The notes under the pieces were generated by a model, which was given only the letters and a program-made list of their open reading frames with translations, made no database searches and was not told where the DNA came from. The position numbers and the translations under genes are program-made. From Corynebacterium parakroppenstedtii (lineage in GTDB: Bacteria > Actinomycetota > Actinomycetes > Mycobacteriales > Mycobacteriaceae), in assembly GCF_019754935.1 (NCBI RefSeq), contig NZ_JAGSOA010000001.1, forward strand, positions 930,001-994,000: a DNA stretch of 64,000 nucleotides, written 5' to 3'. Below are positions 38,955 to 50,043 of this stretch, in pieces (the stretch's first letter is position 1; each line of letters starts with the position of its first letter).

Positions 38955-39911
38955 TTAGGCGAAGACGTTGCTTAGCAGGTCTTCAGGGTCAGGAATGGGG
39001 CTCTTCTCTGCGAATTCGATCGCATCGTCGATGCGTTTTTCGCTGGCCTTTTCAATCTCGTCAGCCTTCTTCTTGCTGAGCCACCCCTTCTCAATCGCGT
39101 CCTCACGGAAGCGCGGGATCGGATCCAGATCGGCGAACTCCTTCTCAGCGCCTTCCGTGGCTTTATAGGCTTGCTCGTCGCCTTCGAAGTGGCCGTACTT
39201 GCGGTAGGTGCGGCATTCGATCAGGCTAGGGCCACCTCCCTTACGAGCGCGCTTGATAGCGTCCCCAACTTCGTCATAGACCTCGATGACGTTCTTACCG
39301 TCGACGACTTTGCCGGGCATGTCGTAGGCCGCCGCCCGCTGCGCAATCGTTTCACTAGCGCACGCGTAATTTTGCGGGGTGGCTTCGCCGAACATGTTGT
39401 TTTCACAGACGAAGACAACCGGAAGTTTCCAAATTCCGGCCATATTCAACGCCTCGTGGAACACCCCTTCGTTTGATGCTCCGTCGCCGAAGAAGCACAC
39501 GGCGACCGCGTCGGTACCCAAATATTGGTTCCGCAAGGCGGCTCCGGTGGCGAGTGCGAACCCACCACCGACCATGCCGTTCGCGCCGAGCATGCCGGTG
39601 TCGATGTCAGCGATGTGCATCGATCCGCCTTTGCCGCCGCATAGACCATCCTTGCGGCCGAAAATCTCGGCCATCATGCGGTTCAGGTCACACCCCTTGG
39701 CGACGCAATGCCCGTGTCCACGGTGCGTCGAGGTAATGGAATCCTCTTCCGTCAGGTGTGCGCACACACCCACCGCAACAGCTTCCTCACCTGCGTAAAG
39801 GTGAACAAAGCCAGGGATCTCCCCTTTTGCGAAAAGTCCGTGAACTCGATCCTCAAAATTGCGGATGTCGTTCATCTTGTTATAGATCCACTCTGCAGTC
39901 GATCTCTTCAT
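38955..39911 (-). CDS. Dehydrogenase E1 component, alpha subunit (AcoA-like)
   Basis: 318 residues. The TPP/Mg motif reads GDGASNEGVFHEALNMAG ending in N-N (CENN). STHRGHGHCVAKG, GRKDGLCGGKGGSMHIAD and TYRKYGHFEGDEQ are typical of AcoA/PdhA-type alpha subunits. The ATG at 39911 is preceded by GAGGAGG at ideal distance; a longer frame to 39938 lacks this. First gene of the E1alpha-E1beta-E2 operon, which depends on thiamine (made by the thi genes of this window) and on lipoate (attached by the adjacent LplA). Confidence 0.9.
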   Translation of the reverse strand: MKRSTAEWIYNKMNDIRNFEDRVHGLFAKGEIPGFVHLYAGEEAVAVGVCAHLTEEDSITSTHRGHGHCVAKGCDLNRMMAEIFGRKDGLCGGKGGSMHIADIDTGMLGANGMVGGGFALATGAALRNQYLGTDAVAVCFFGDGASNEGVFHEALNMAGIWKLPVVFVCENNMFGEATPQNYACASETIAQRAAAYDMPGKVVDGKNVIEVYDEVGDAIKRARKGGGPSLIECRTYRKYGHFEGDEQAYKATEGAEKEFADLDPIPRFREDAIEKGWLSKKKADEIEKASEKRIDDAIEFAEKSPIPDPEDLLSNVFA

Positions 39912-40397
39912 TACGCCCTCCTCTAGGCCGGTTAGCATGATTTCTCACGCCACACCACGTAGTGCTCTGTATTGACTTATAACGACGTTCGTTTGTGGCG
40001 ACGTTGATATGGACGCCGCCTTACGACGACGCTGCTATGCATCGACGCTGCTCCGTGATGTCCTGTCTGAACGGTTCGGAACACCGCGTCGTTACAGTGA
40101 TCGCTGCCGCACGGATCACCACGTGATGACGTCGAAAAGCAGGCAACTTTTCTCGCTCCACGCAGAGAACACCAACTATGTGCTAGATCACATTCATAGG
40201 GTGAATATGATCTATCTCTACGTGCGAGACTAGTGCGGATCAGCCCCCGTGCGCAGAAAAAATATTGGCTTCACTTCTGATAAAGGCACGTTTTGAACAC
40301 TTTTCAACCCCTAAAGGGTGTGGTTTGTGGGCTGACTCATAATTAAAAGCTGAACAGTGTACGTCCATACCCCCGCACTTACACCACACACATAATC

Positions 40398-40483
40398 CAC
40401 ACACAGCCAACCCACATTGCCCACACACAGCCAACCCACATTGCCCACACACAGCCAACCCACCACATAGCCAACCCACCACG
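40398..40483. repeat. 24-bp tandem repeat, three units plus a partial
   Basis: The unit CACACACAGCCAACCCACAT plus TGCC occurs at 40398-40421 and 40422-40445. A third unit at 40446-40469 diverges at its end, and the stretch continues with a shortened AGCCAACCCACCAC. It is strongly strand-asymmetric (C/A on top). Copy number is likely variable. Confidence 0.8.
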
Positions 40484-40531
40484 CAGGAAAACTGGAGCAC
40501 GCGAAAGACGTCTGGCCCCACACGTACAAAA

Positions 40532-40564
40532 AGCGCCCGCGGAACAACATGGTCCACGGGCGCT
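40532..40564 (-). terminator. Terminator of purA
   Basis: On the minus strand AGCGCCCG...CGGGCGCT forms an 8-bp GC-rich stem, followed by TTTTTG, about 50 bases after the purA stop. Confidence 0.75.
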
Positions 40565-40615
40565 TATCACCCCACGTAGCACGTCACCGCGCCACAACTC
40601 AGGGCACTAGCCGCC

Positions 40616-41917
40616 TTATTTCTCAGGCTTCAGAACGTCGTTAATAACGATGGTTTCGTCACGACCGGGGCCGACACCGATGTACGAGATTCGGCAGCCA
40701 GACAGTTCTTCCAACCGCTCTAAGTAATCCTGGGCCTTCTGCGGCAAATCAGACACTGACCGCGCACCACTGATGTCCTCTTCCCACGCGGGCATCGTCT
40801 CATAGATCGGGACGGCGTGGTGGAAGTCCGATTGCGTCAACGGCATTTCATCGTGGCGCACGCCATCAACGTCGTAACCAACGCAGATCGGGATCTCACC
40901 AATACCACCGAGAACATCCAACTTAGTAATGAACAAGTCCGTGAAGCCATTGACCCGAGCTGCATATCGCGCGACGACCGAGTCATACCACCCACACCGA
41001 CGCGGACGGCCGGTGTTCACACCAAACTCGTGTCCCGTATCGCGCAGGTAATCGCCCCATTTATCGAACAGCTCCGTGGGGAAGGGGCCCGCACCGACGC
41101 GCGTCGTATAGGCCTTAGAAATTCCCAATACCGATGTAATTCTCGCCGGGCCAATACCCGATCCCACCGAAGCACCACCGGCCGTAGGGTTCGAACTGGT
41201 CACGAACGGATAGGTCCCGTGGTCAACGTCGAGCATCGTGGCCTGGCCACCCTCCATAAGGACCGATTTACCCTCATCGAGACCTTTATTCAGCACAGTC
41301 GCCGTGTCGATCAACATGGGCTTCAACCGATCCGCGTACGACATGAAGTAATCGAAGACCTCGTCCGGATCAATCGCTTTCCGGTTGTAGATCTTGACCA
41401 GCACCTGGTTCTTAAAGTCCAAGGCTGACTCGATCTTTTGACGGAGAATCGACGGATCGAGAACATCCTGGGCACGGATCCCCACTCGGGCAACCTTGTC
41501 GGAATAGGTAGGTCCAATACCCCGGCCCGTTGTGCCGATGGCTCGCTTGCCCAGGAACCGCTCGCCGACGCGGTCAAGGGTTTGGTGATAAGGGGCAACG
41601 AGATGCGCGTTTGCCGAAATACGCAGACGCGACGCGTCAGCACCGCGAGCCTCAAGGCCGTCAATCTCAGAGAACAGTGCCTCCAGATTGATCACCACGC
41701 CATTGCCCAACACCGGAGTGGCGTTCGGGGACAGCACTCCCGCAGGGAGCAGCTTGAGTTCATATTTCTCGCCACCCACAACCACCGTGTGACCAGCGTT
41801 GTTACCACCATTGGGCTTGACGACGTAGTCAACTTTGCCGCCCAGAATGTCGGTAGCTTTACCTTTGCCTTCATCGCCCCACTGAGCACCCACGACAACG
41901 ATCGCAGCAGCAGTCAC
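40616..41917 (-). CDS. purA: Adenylosuccinate synthetase PurA
   Basis: Makes adenylosuccinate from IMP, aspartate and GTP. 433 residues, very near the usual 430. [20 protein letters not shown] (GTP loop and catalytic Asp), [46 protein letters not shown] and [10 protein letters not shown] are all intact. The start is the GTG at 41917 with GGGAG upstream; the longer frame adds 53 residues that do not fit the family. Confidence 0.96.
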   Translation of the reverse strand: MTAAAIVVVGAQWGDEGKGKATDILGGKVDYVVKPNGGNNAGHTVVVGGEKYELKLLPAGVLSPNATPVLGNGVVINLEALFSEIDGLEARGADASRLRISANAHLVAPYHQTLDRVGERFLGKRAIGTTGRGIGPTYSDKVARVGIRAQDVLDPSILRQKIESALDFKNQVLVKIYNRKAIDPDEVFDYFMSYADRLKPMLIDTATVLNKGLDEGKSVLMEGGQATMLDVDHGTYPFVTSSNPTAGGASVGSGIGPARITSVLGISKAYTTRVGAGPFPTELFDKWGDYLRDTGHEFGVNTGRPRRCGWYDSVVARYAARVNGFTDLFITKLDVLGGIGEIPICVGYDVDGVRHDEMPLTQSDFHHAVPIYETMPAWEEDISGARSVSDLPQKAQDYLERLEELSGCRISYIGVGPGRDETIVINDVLKPEK

Positions 41918-42239
41918 GAAAACTCCCACGGTCCCATGGATTGCCGACGAGCCGGGACCACAAGCCTTACGTCGGAGTGCCAATCGGGGCACAAACCACG
42001 TCAAGTGTAACGGGTGAGCGTGCGCGCACGTGCAGAAGGGCCAAACAGCTAGGTAAATCGGCAAAACCCCGCGCACCGACGACGAAAACCCGCGCAGCTA
42101 CGATGGGCTGTGACACCGTACACCGCTGGTTGGTGGCATGGGCTACCGGGCTTTCGTTTAAGGTACGACGACGTGCCGCCACCAACTTCCGCCACCAGCG
42201 GTTTTTGCAGCGTTCATTGTCGAAGGATCACCGTACCTC
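41918..42239. other. Divergent promoter region of purA and the downstream hypothetical gene
   Basis: About 320 bp with no supported gene or known RNA motif. Regulation of purA probably lies here. Confidence 0.4.
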
Positions 42240-43160
42240 ATGCCCATTCACATCGTCCGTTGCGGTGATGCACCGCTTCCCCAGGACCTCCCCCTGCCCG
42301 TGCATACCGTCCCCACCTGCCCGGGCCGTAAGGATCTGCCCTTCATTGATGAGCTGGTGGCACGGTACCTTCCTCACGATCCGACGCCGAGCCTGGACGA
42401 GATCGCCGCACAGCCGGATGTTGACCATCTTGGGGCACCCGGCCCGGATCCGCGCACGCCCATCGACACCGTTCGGCTAGTTGTTGTCGGCACCGATGCC
42501 GATCTTGATGCTGTGGCCACGCGATTAATGCGCATCGACGCTACGTGGATGGAGCTCGCTTACGTCCCTGTTCTGGCCGGGGGTGGCGTTTTATCGAAAG
42601 CCTATGCTTCACCGGGCGAGTCGAGCGTCGAAGCGAAGTCGGTGATTGCGACAAGCTGGGGTGTGGCCGATAAACCCTGGTCAATAGCTTTGTCGGGATC
42701 GGTTCGTCCAGTGCCCCTTATCCGCGATGATTCCGGCAGGGTAACTCTGGGCGCCGCCGAAATTTGTTCAACGGATGGCTCGCCGTTTGTCGGCGAAATC
42801 ATTATCGACGACACCACCGTCGGAGCTCCTGAGGGGAGCGATTTTTATGGCACGCGGTTGGTATCCACCCTGGATGCGCCGGGAATTGCTGCCGTTGCCA
42901 TGACTGGGCCGTCGGCCTACAGCGGTGACCGAACGAAATCCACACGATCCAATTCCACCAAACGGAGCGGATTTCTGGGGCGATTCTTCCACCATGGCCC
43001 TGAGACCGGCGCTGTTGATAGCACAGTGCTCACCGGGCGTGCCGTTCAAGCTGGTGGGGAGCCCTTTATGGTGTATCGCGATGGTGTTGCTCACCCACGC
43101 GCGTTGACTCGTGTGACGTTCTACCGGCACTTGCGCGATATGCAGGTTGTTCGTCCTTAA
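42240..43160 (+). CDS. Conserved hypothetical protein, divergent from purA
   Basis: 306 residues, soluble, without signal peptide. It begins MPIHIVRCGDAPLPQDLP. The middle has LVVVGTDADLDAVATRLMRI and WMELAYVPV. The second half is rich in beta-strand-like segments and contains a Ser/Thr/Arg/Lys stretch (about 230-245) before the final HPRALTRVTFYRHLRDMQ. I do not recognise a catalytic motif. The head-to-head position with purA is worth noting but does not define a function. Confidence 0.7.
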   Translation: MPIHIVRCGDAPLPQDLPLPVHTVPTCPGRKDLPFIDELVARYLPHDPTPSLDEIAAQPDVDHLGAPGPDPRTPIDTVRLVVVGTDADLDAVATRLMRIDATWMELAYVPVLAGGGVLSKAYASPGESSVEAKSVIATSWGVADKPWSIALSGSVRPVPLIRDDSGRVTLGAAEICSTDGSPFVGEIIIDDTTVGAPEGSDFYGTRLVSTLDAPGIAAVAMTGPSAYSGDRTKSTRSNSTKRSGFLGRFFHHGPETGAVDSTVLTGRAVQAGGEPFMVYRDGVAHPRALTRVTFYRHLRDMQVVRP

Positions 43161-43174
43161 TTACGAATAACAAA

Positions 43175-43206
43175 ACGGGGCCCACTCCGATAAGAGTGAG
43201 CCCCGT
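43175..43206. terminator. Hairpin terminator after the hypothetical gene
   Basis: ACGGGGCCCACTC (43175-43187) pairs with GAGTGAGCCCCGT (43194-43206) with one mismatch, and is followed by CGTTT on the plus strand. The AAAA on the left side could let it work for the opposite strand as well, where groEL ends 125 bases away. Confidence 0.75.
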
Positions 43207-43331
43207 CGTTTCAGCTGTTATTTAGGACGCAGAGGTTGACGCAATGCACGATCGCGTTTCCGCGCACGCACCTAGCGACCAGGCCTGGCCCGCGCGCTCG
43301 GCATCGACCTCACGCATGCTCGTCGCCACCT

Positions 43332-44957
<1,626 letters not shown>

Positions 44958-44974
44958 CTACCTCTCCTGAACGA

Positions 44975-45274
44975 TTACTTTTCGACGACAGCGAGAACGT
45001 CGCGCTGCGAGAGAATCAAGTATTCCTCGCCAGCGTACTTAATCTCAGTTCCGCCGTACTTGGAGAAGATGACGACGTCGCCCTCGGCAACGTCCATGGG
45101 CACGCGCTTGCCGTTTTCATCGGTACGGCCGGGCCCAACAGCGACGACGGTAGCTTCCTGCGGCTTTTCTTTAGCGGTATCCGGGATAACCAGTCCGGAT
45201 GCGGTGGTGGTCTCAGCTTCGACGATCTGAACGAGGAGCTTATCCTCAAGAGGCTTGATGTTGACCTTAGCCAC
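44975..45274 (-). CDS. groES: Co-chaperonin GroES
   Basis: 99 residues: [20 protein letters not shown], the mobile loop [18 protein letters not shown], and [21 protein letters not shown]. The GTG start at 45274 has GGAGGAAGTAATC as ribosome site. It caps the GroEL ring. groEL follows after 26 bases. Confidence 0.97.
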   Translation of the reverse strand: MAKVNIKPLEDKLLVQIVEAETTTASGLVIPDTAKEKPQEATVVAVGPGRTDENGKRVPMDVAEGDVVIFSKYGGTEIKYAGEEYLILSQRDVLAVVEK

Positions 45275-45376
45275 GATTACTTCCTCCAGTGAATGGAAAG
45301 TGAATGGAAAATTGTGCTCTTGACAGGTTTTTCCACAGCCGTCGTCGCGGGTGAACAACTGTGATTCACAACCTGA

Positions 45377-45403
45377 TTGGCACTCTACCCGTGTGAGTGC
45401 CAG
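45377..45403 (-). promoter_or_regulatory. CIRCE operator 1 (HrcA site)
   Basis: TTGGCACTC-N9-GAGTGCCAG, a 9-9-9 inverted repeat that matches CIRCE (TTAGCACTC-N9-GAGTGCTAA) in the core GCACTC/GAGTGC. It lies about 100 bases upstream of the groES start. Confidence 0.88.
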
Positions 45404-45426
45404 CTCTCAACCACCGGGAGTGCTAA
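45400..45426 (-). promoter_or_regulatory. CIRCE operator 2, overlapping the first
   Basis: CCAGCTCTC-N9-GAGTGCTAA. The right arm is perfect and the left arm has changes (GCTCTC for GCACTC). It shares four bases with operator 1, giving two HrcA sites on adjoining DNA. Confidence 0.7.
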
Positions 45427-45499
45427 ATATCCAAACGCGCTCGTGGAGGCCTATATACGAGCGCTGATACGAGCCCAATACGAGAACTTTTGAACGCAC

Positions 45500-46582
45500 T
45501 CAGACAACGGGAATAGCGACGTCAAGACCTGGATTTGTGGCAGCGCCGAGACCCGAGGGCCCCACACCACGTGCTATCGAATAGGCCGCGGCCGCGGCAA
45601 TCATGAGGCCGTTGTCCGTGCACAACTTCATCTCTGGGACGCATAGGTTGATCCCCGCGCTTTGGCACCGCGCGGTGGCAAGGCGACACAAACCAGAGTT
45701 CGCCGCGACCCCACCGCCGAGCAGCAGCGTCGTCGCTTCTGTATCGGTGCAAGCCAACAACGCCTTCTTGGTCAGCACGTCCGCCACTGCTGCTTGAAAC
45801 GAGGCACACACATCGGGCAACGACACCGTCTGGTGGTTCCGCTCGGCTGCCTCAATATAACGGGCGACGGAGGTCTTTAGGCCAGAGAACGAAAAATCGT
45901 ACCGGTGCGGGCCGCGGAGATCCTGCGGACGCATCACGCCACGCGGGAAACGAATGGCCTTCGAATTCCCCTCAGCAGCCAGCTTGTCGATAATCGGTCC
46001 ACCCGGGTACCCCAACCCCAGGAGACGCGACACCTTGTCATAGGCCTCGCCGGCAGCGTCGTCAAGGGTTGACCCCAGCTCCTGCATGGGCTTCCCCAGG
46101 CCGTTAACCTTCAGAATCTGAGTGTGGCCGCCGGATACGAGGAGCGCGATGGCGTGGTCGAGGTCCAGGTCCGCGTCGGCCAGAGCCCCCACCGCGATGT
46201 GCCCGGCCAGGTGGTTCATCCCATAGAACGGAACACCCCAGGCAGCGGCGTACGCCTTCGCCGCCGATGAACCGACGAGGAGCGCACCGGCCAAACCTGG
46301 GCCAACCGTCGCGGCCACATAATCTGGCTTATCGACGTCGGGACGCGCGGCTTTCAGGTCAGCGAGGGCTGCCCGCACGACCGGCCCCATGGCCTCCAAG
46401 TGGGCGCGGGAGGCGACCTCCGGGACGACGCCACCGAACCGGGCGTGCTGTTCCATCGAACTGGCGACGCGGTTGGCCAAGACGGTCACGGTAGGGTCGG
46501 CATCGTCGTGCGTGGTGACTTCGACAATGCCCACGGCGGTTTCATCACATGAACTCTCCACACCCATCACGATTGCGCGCAT
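45500..46582 (-). CDS. tsaD: tRNA threonylcarbamoyladenosine synthase subunit TsaD
   Basis: 360 residues. [16 protein letters not shown] is the ATPase start; [14 protein letters not shown] holds the metal-binding histidines (H-x-x-x-H); [17 protein letters not shown] segment ([15 protein letters not shown]) and [15 protein letters not shown] follow. TsaD, TsaB and TsaE together place t6A at position 37 of ANN-reading tRNAs, and all three are encoded in this run. The ATG at 46582 gives the family N-terminus; no clear Shine-Dalgarno. Confidence 0.95.
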   Translation of the reverse strand: MRAIVMGVESSCDETAVGIVEVTTHDDADPTVTVLANRVASSMEQHARFGGVVPEVASRAHLEAMGPVVRAALADLKAARPDVDKPDYVAATVGPGLAGALLVGSSAAKAYAAAWGVPFYGMNHLAGHIAVGALADADLDLDHAIALLVSGGHTQILKVNGLGKPMQELGSTLDDAAGEAYDKVSRLLGLGYPGGPIIDKLAAEGNSKAIRFPRGVMRPQDLRGPHRYDFSFSGLKTSVARYIEAAERNHQTVSLPDVCASFQAAVADVLTKKALLACTDTEATTLLLGGGVAANSGLCRLATARCQSAGINLCVPEMKLCTDNGLMIAAAAAYSIARGVGPSGLGAATNPGLDVAIPVV

Positions 46583-46646
46583 GGTGACAAGAGTAGACAC
46601 CTGGGCGGGATGACTGAAAACACGTGGTGGGAGGGGTTGTGTGGGG

Positions 46647-47231
46647 CTAGTCCGGCCTGGGACCCCTTTTCATGGTGAACGCGTCTGCGCCCGACGGCTG
46701 GTAATAGTTCTTTCGAGTACCTAACACCGTGAAGCCTTCTGACTCGTACAAACCGATGGCTGGCTTATTGTCGGTGCGCACTTCTAAGAACACCGGGCCG
46801 GGCGCGTTATCGGCGACATAGAGGATTGTCCCCAACAGCACTCGCCCTAGGCCGTGGCCACGCCATGCGGGATCTAGCCCAATGGTTCGGACTTCAAACT
46901 CTGGGTCATCCTCCGGGCCTAAGACTCCTAGGCCGGCATAGCCGACGAGGGCCATCGCGTCACGCGATCCCTGCATATTCCGACGCGGGTTTTCCCCTTG
47001 TTCATCGCTGTGCCCGGCGCGGGCAACTGCTGACGTGACAAGGCCGACGTACACCGATCTCGGGTCGCGGAGCTCTGCGAGGAATCCTTCGTAGGGCCAT
47101 GGCGAGTCGTCCGGGAAAATTTCTGCTTCCAGTTCCGCGCAGGCAGCGGCGGCGGTGGCGTCTAGCTGGACGAGCCTCATTCCGTCAGGGAGATTCTCTG
47201 GCGGAGCACTAGCGTGCTGGCCATCACTCAT
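46647..47231 (-). CDS. rimI: Ribosomal protein N-acetyltransferase RimI-like
   Basis: 194 residues of a GNAT enzyme: [56 protein letters not shown] (acetyl-CoA loop) and [20 protein letters not shown]. It is longer than standard RimI (about 150) because of an N-terminal extension and a polar insertion near residues 70-90. Its start overlaps the tsaB stop by eight bases. RimI between tsaB and tsaD is the standard bacterial neighbourhood. The target protein is not certain. Confidence 0.88.
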   Translation of the reverse strand: MSDGQHASAPPENLPDGMRLVQLDATAAAACAELEAEIFPDDSPWPYEGFLAELRDPRSVYVGLVTSAVARAGHSDEQGENPRRNMQGSRDAMALVGYAGLGVLGPEDDPEFEVRTIGLDPAWRGHGLGRVLLGTILYVADNAPGPVFLEVRTDNKPAIGLYESEGFTVLGTRKNYYQPSGADAFTMKRGPRPD

Positions 47232-48090
47232 CGCGGTCTGCCGTCATCTGTTCACGGAGCTGACGCGCGCGAGTAATCGCTTCCTCGCTGATAGCGGGGC
47301 TCACCGGCTTTGCTTTCGGTGGCACGGCGTCGGGCCGTCGTAAATAAAGGGGGCGGAGGGGTTGAAGATCTGACTGTCGCGGGAAGAGCGCGTTGCGGTC
47401 ATGATCAGATTCAGTGTCGTCAGAATCGTCGACGTTCGTCGCGCGGTCGAGATTCATGGGGTGGTCGAGGGCTGCGCGAACAAAGTTCACGATGTCCGGT
47501 TGCGCGTCCACCGACTGGTTAACACTGGTCACACTGGCCAGAAGAGCGTCGGCCACGGAATCGGACACCACCGCAAAACTCGGCTGCTGCGCAGGAACGT
47601 CTGCATCACCGGACACATGGACGTCCGTTGGACGCGTGACCTCGGGTTCCGTGACGCGCACGGGGTGCCCGTCGGATATGCGGTACGTAGCCCAATAAAC
47701 TTCTCGACGGCGAGCATCCGTCGCAACGATAATCGTCTCACCCTCATGCTGTGGGGCGTCCGCGATGGCATTCCACGCCAGACCATCCAGCGAGCACACC
47801 CCGATGACGGGAATATCTAACGCGTCCCCGAACGCCGCAGCAGTCGCCATACCGACACGCAACCCCGTAAACGGGCCGGGCCCCACGCCCACAACAACGG
47901 CGTCGAGGTCGCTCGGAGTGACTCCAACTTCGTCGCAGCACTCCATAATGAAGGGCGTCAACACCTCATTGTGCGCGCGGGAATCCCGAACACTCCTGTT
48001 AAACCGCGCGCGGATCGTGTCCCGCGAGGTGACGTCGACAAGCCCAGCGGTGACATACGGTGTCGCAGTATCAATAACCAGCACGAGCAT
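47224..48090 (-). CDS. tsaB: tRNA threonylcarbamoyladenosine biosynthesis protein TsaB
   Basis: 288 residues: LVIDTATPYVTAGLVD, the SRAHNEVLTPFI histidine segment, VVVGVGPGPFTGLRVGMATA and PVIGVCSLDGLAW. Partner and paralogue of TsaD. The C-terminal part (about 215-255) is unusually rich in Asp and Asn. The ATG at 48090 gives the correct N-terminus; a longer frame overlaps the alr-tsaE gene. Confidence 0.93.
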   Translation of the reverse strand: MLVLVIDTATPYVTAGLVDVTSRDTIRARFNRSVRDSRAHNEVLTPFIMECCDEVGVTPSDLDAVVVGVGPGPFTGLRVGMATAAAFGDALDIPVIGVCSLDGLAWNAIADAPQHEGETIIVATDARRREVYWATYRISDGHPVRVTEPEVTRPTDVHVSGDADVPAQQPSFAVVSDSVADALLASVTSVNQSVDAQPDIVNFVRAALDHPMNLDRATNVDDSDDTESDHDRNALFPRQSDLQPLRPLYLRRPDAVPPKAKPVSPAISEEAITRARQLREQMTADRDE

Positions 48091-48100
48091 GATGGATAGA

Positions 48101-49966
48101 TTACCGCCGGACCCACGTCCACGAAATGACTCGTGGTTCGTCCTCATCGAAATCGACGGGATTTGCTGGTGCTGATGTGTCGCCCCCAGCAGAGGCGTCG
48201 TTGCCAGCGGACGTTTCATTTCCAGCGGGCTTCTCGCTGCCACCCGTCGCGCGCTCAAGACGGATCAACAGATAATCCTGTTCCAACGCGTCTGCCATAT
48301 CCGCGGCCCATTCCGCCACGACGATGCTATCGGGAATGCGCGTATCCAAATCCAGCGAATCGAGGGCGCCGATCGGATCCGTCGTGGTATCGCCCAGAAG
48401 GCGATACGCGTCAACGTGGATGAGCGGCACCGGGCCGGGATGTTCGCGGGCGATAGTAAACGTCGGCGACGTTACACGGCCTGATACATGCAAACCTCTG
48501 GCCAGCCCCTGCGTAAACGTGGTTTTCCCCGCACCCAGTGGCCCGTCCAACACGACGACGTCGCCCGGCCGCAAAGCGTGAGCAATCGATTCTGCCAGAG
48601 TTTGCGTCGCCTCCGCATTACGGACGCGAACACGGCCGTCGACAAGACCGCGGCCAACATACCGTCGGTGGACGCGCGTATGCGGACTGGTCAGGATCTC
48701 GTAATGAATGGTGCCGAGGGTTTCGGCCAATTCCGTGGCCGTCGGCAAAGAGGCGGGCTTGCCGTCTGACCCGATGCACTCGCCGGGTGGACCAAAAATA
48801 ATTGCCTCATCGCCCTGGTGAACTGCGCTGGCCTGCTCTGAGCCCGCCGGACCCAAGGCCACAACGATCTGGTCCATGCACACGCGTCCGATTTGCGGAT
48901 ACCGACGCCCGTTGATCGCGACCTCCATACGGCCGGACAGCGCCCGTGGGATCCCATCGGCATAACCGGCGGGAACAACGCCAGTCACTGTGTCGACGTC
49001 CGCTGTCCACGTCCCCCCATAACTCACCGATTCCCCAGCTTTGACCAACCGCTTCGCGACAATCGGCGCAGATAAAGTCATCGCCGGCTTGAGCTGTGAG
49101 GTAAGAGAAGAACCCGTGGACGAAGAACGATCCGCTGGTTCCTCCAACGGATCCATCCCGTACAGCGCAACACCCGGCCGCACCATCTGGTAAAACATGT
49201 CCGGCCTGGTCACCGAGGCTGGCGAATTACACATGTGGTTAATGCGAACGGGAATTCCGGCCGCCTGCAGCTCCTCAATCGCGGCATCAAACTGAGCCTT
49301 TTGGCGATTATTCGACGGGTTATCCGCGGCATCCGCGCTGGCCAGGTGGGTAAATGCGCCGGTGACGTCGATAATGGAATCACTACTTGCTGCGCTCAGT
49401 TCCTTCAGCGCCTCATCCCATTGGTCTGGAGAGATCCCCGAACGGCTCAGGCCCGAATCCACCATCACCGTCACCCGTGGGGGGACAAATTCCCAGTCTT
49501 CTTGGGATCTCTTGCGCTCGGTCGCTTCGTCGACAATGGCTCTGATATGCGCCAGCGTCGGAACGCCCAGGTCGATCCCGTAATCCAGGGCTGCTTTAAC
49601 AGAGACGGGGCCGTCGGCGTTCCAAATCCAGGCCAGAATGGGTGCTGAAATCCCAGCACGGCGAAGCTCCACCCCCTCGCTGATGGTTGCCACGCCCAAC
49701 TGGGTGGCGCCATTGGCCAAGAACACCCGTGCAGCTTCCACCGCCCCGTGGTTGTACCCATTCGCTTTCACCACAGCCATCAACTCCGCTGGGTGATCTG
49801 GATTCACCAATTGCGCGTTTCGCGCCACGACATGCACATTGTGCGCCAACGCGTCGCGGTCGATGGTCATGGTCAAAAGGCCGGGCAGGGCCGCGTCGCT
49901 ACCGTCCGCGGATAAATGGTCACCAGATACAGCGTGGGATGAAGACTGGATGGGCATAGACATCAT
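48101..49966 (-). CDS. alr-tsaE: Alanine racemase fused to TsaE ATPase
   Basis: One uninterrupted frame of 621 residues. Residues 30-435 are an alanine racemase: PLP lysine K67 in AVVKANGYNHGA, catalytic Y316 in SVSYGGTWTA, VVPAGYADGIPRALSG and the RVCMDQI strand. It makes D-alanine for peptidoglycan. Residues 450-600 are TsaE: Walker A LDGPLGAGKTTFTQGLARGL (473-492), SPTFTIAREH and HVDAYRLL, the ATPase of t6A synthesis. The two are normally adjacent separate genes in this gene order. The Ser/Gly/Asn-rich end (about 590-612) is unusual. The exact start among M1, M2 and M4 is uncertain. Confidence 0.92.
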   Translation of the reverse strand: MMSMPIQSSSHAVSGDHLSADGSDAALPGLLTMTIDRDALAHNVHVVARNAQLVNPDHPAELMAVVKANGYNHGAVEAARVFLANGATQLGVATISEGVELRRAGISAPILAWIWNADGPVSVKAALDYGIDLGVPTLAHIRAIVDEATERKRSQEDWEFVPPRVTVMVDSGLSRSGISPDQWDEALKELSAASSDSIIDVTGAFTHLASADAADNPSNNRQKAQFDAAIEELQAAGIPVRINHMCNSPASVTRPDMFYQMVRPGVALYGMDPLEEPADRSSSTGSSLTSQLKPAMTLSAPIVAKRLVKAGESVSYGGTWTADVDTVTGVVPAGYADGIPRALSGRMEVAINGRRYPQIGRVCMDQIVVALGPAGSEQASAVHQGDEAIIFGPPGECIGSDGKPASLPTATELAETLGTIHYEILTSPHTRVHRRYVGRGLVDGRVRVRNAEATQTLAESIAHALRPGDVVVLDGPLGAGKTTFTQGLARGLHVSGRVTSPTFTIAREHPGPVPLIHVDAYRLLGDTTTDPIGALDSLDLDTRIPDSIVVAEWAADMADALEQDYLLIRLERATGGSEKPAGNETSAGNDASAGGDTSAPANPVDFDEDEPRVISWTWVRR

Positions 49967-50043
49967 TGTGCCACCCGCCTAGGACACGCCCGACGGAGAT
50001 TCTCGAAACAGCCTATAACCAGCGACAACGGGGGTTGAGCGGC

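Larger units (their letters stand above)
39912..40615. other. Long intergenic region with tandem repeat and purA terminator
   Basis: About 700 bp without a supported gene. The left part should hold the promoter of the E1-E2 operon. A small inverted repeat ATTCA-TAGGG-TGAAT lies near 40193-40207. The right part holds a 24-bp tandem repeat and the terminator of purA. Frames through the tandem repeat translate into an eight-residue Trp/Val/Cys repeat with no protein character. Confidence 0.5.

Noticed and set aside
40398..40483. Possible CRISPR array
   Set aside because: The units are directly adjacent with no unique spacers, so this is a simple tandem repeat.
40240..40597. Open frames on the minus strand with an eight-residue Trp/Val/Cys repeat
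   Set aside because: They are produced by translating the 24-bp tandem repeat; no ribosome site, no family and a terminator lies within.
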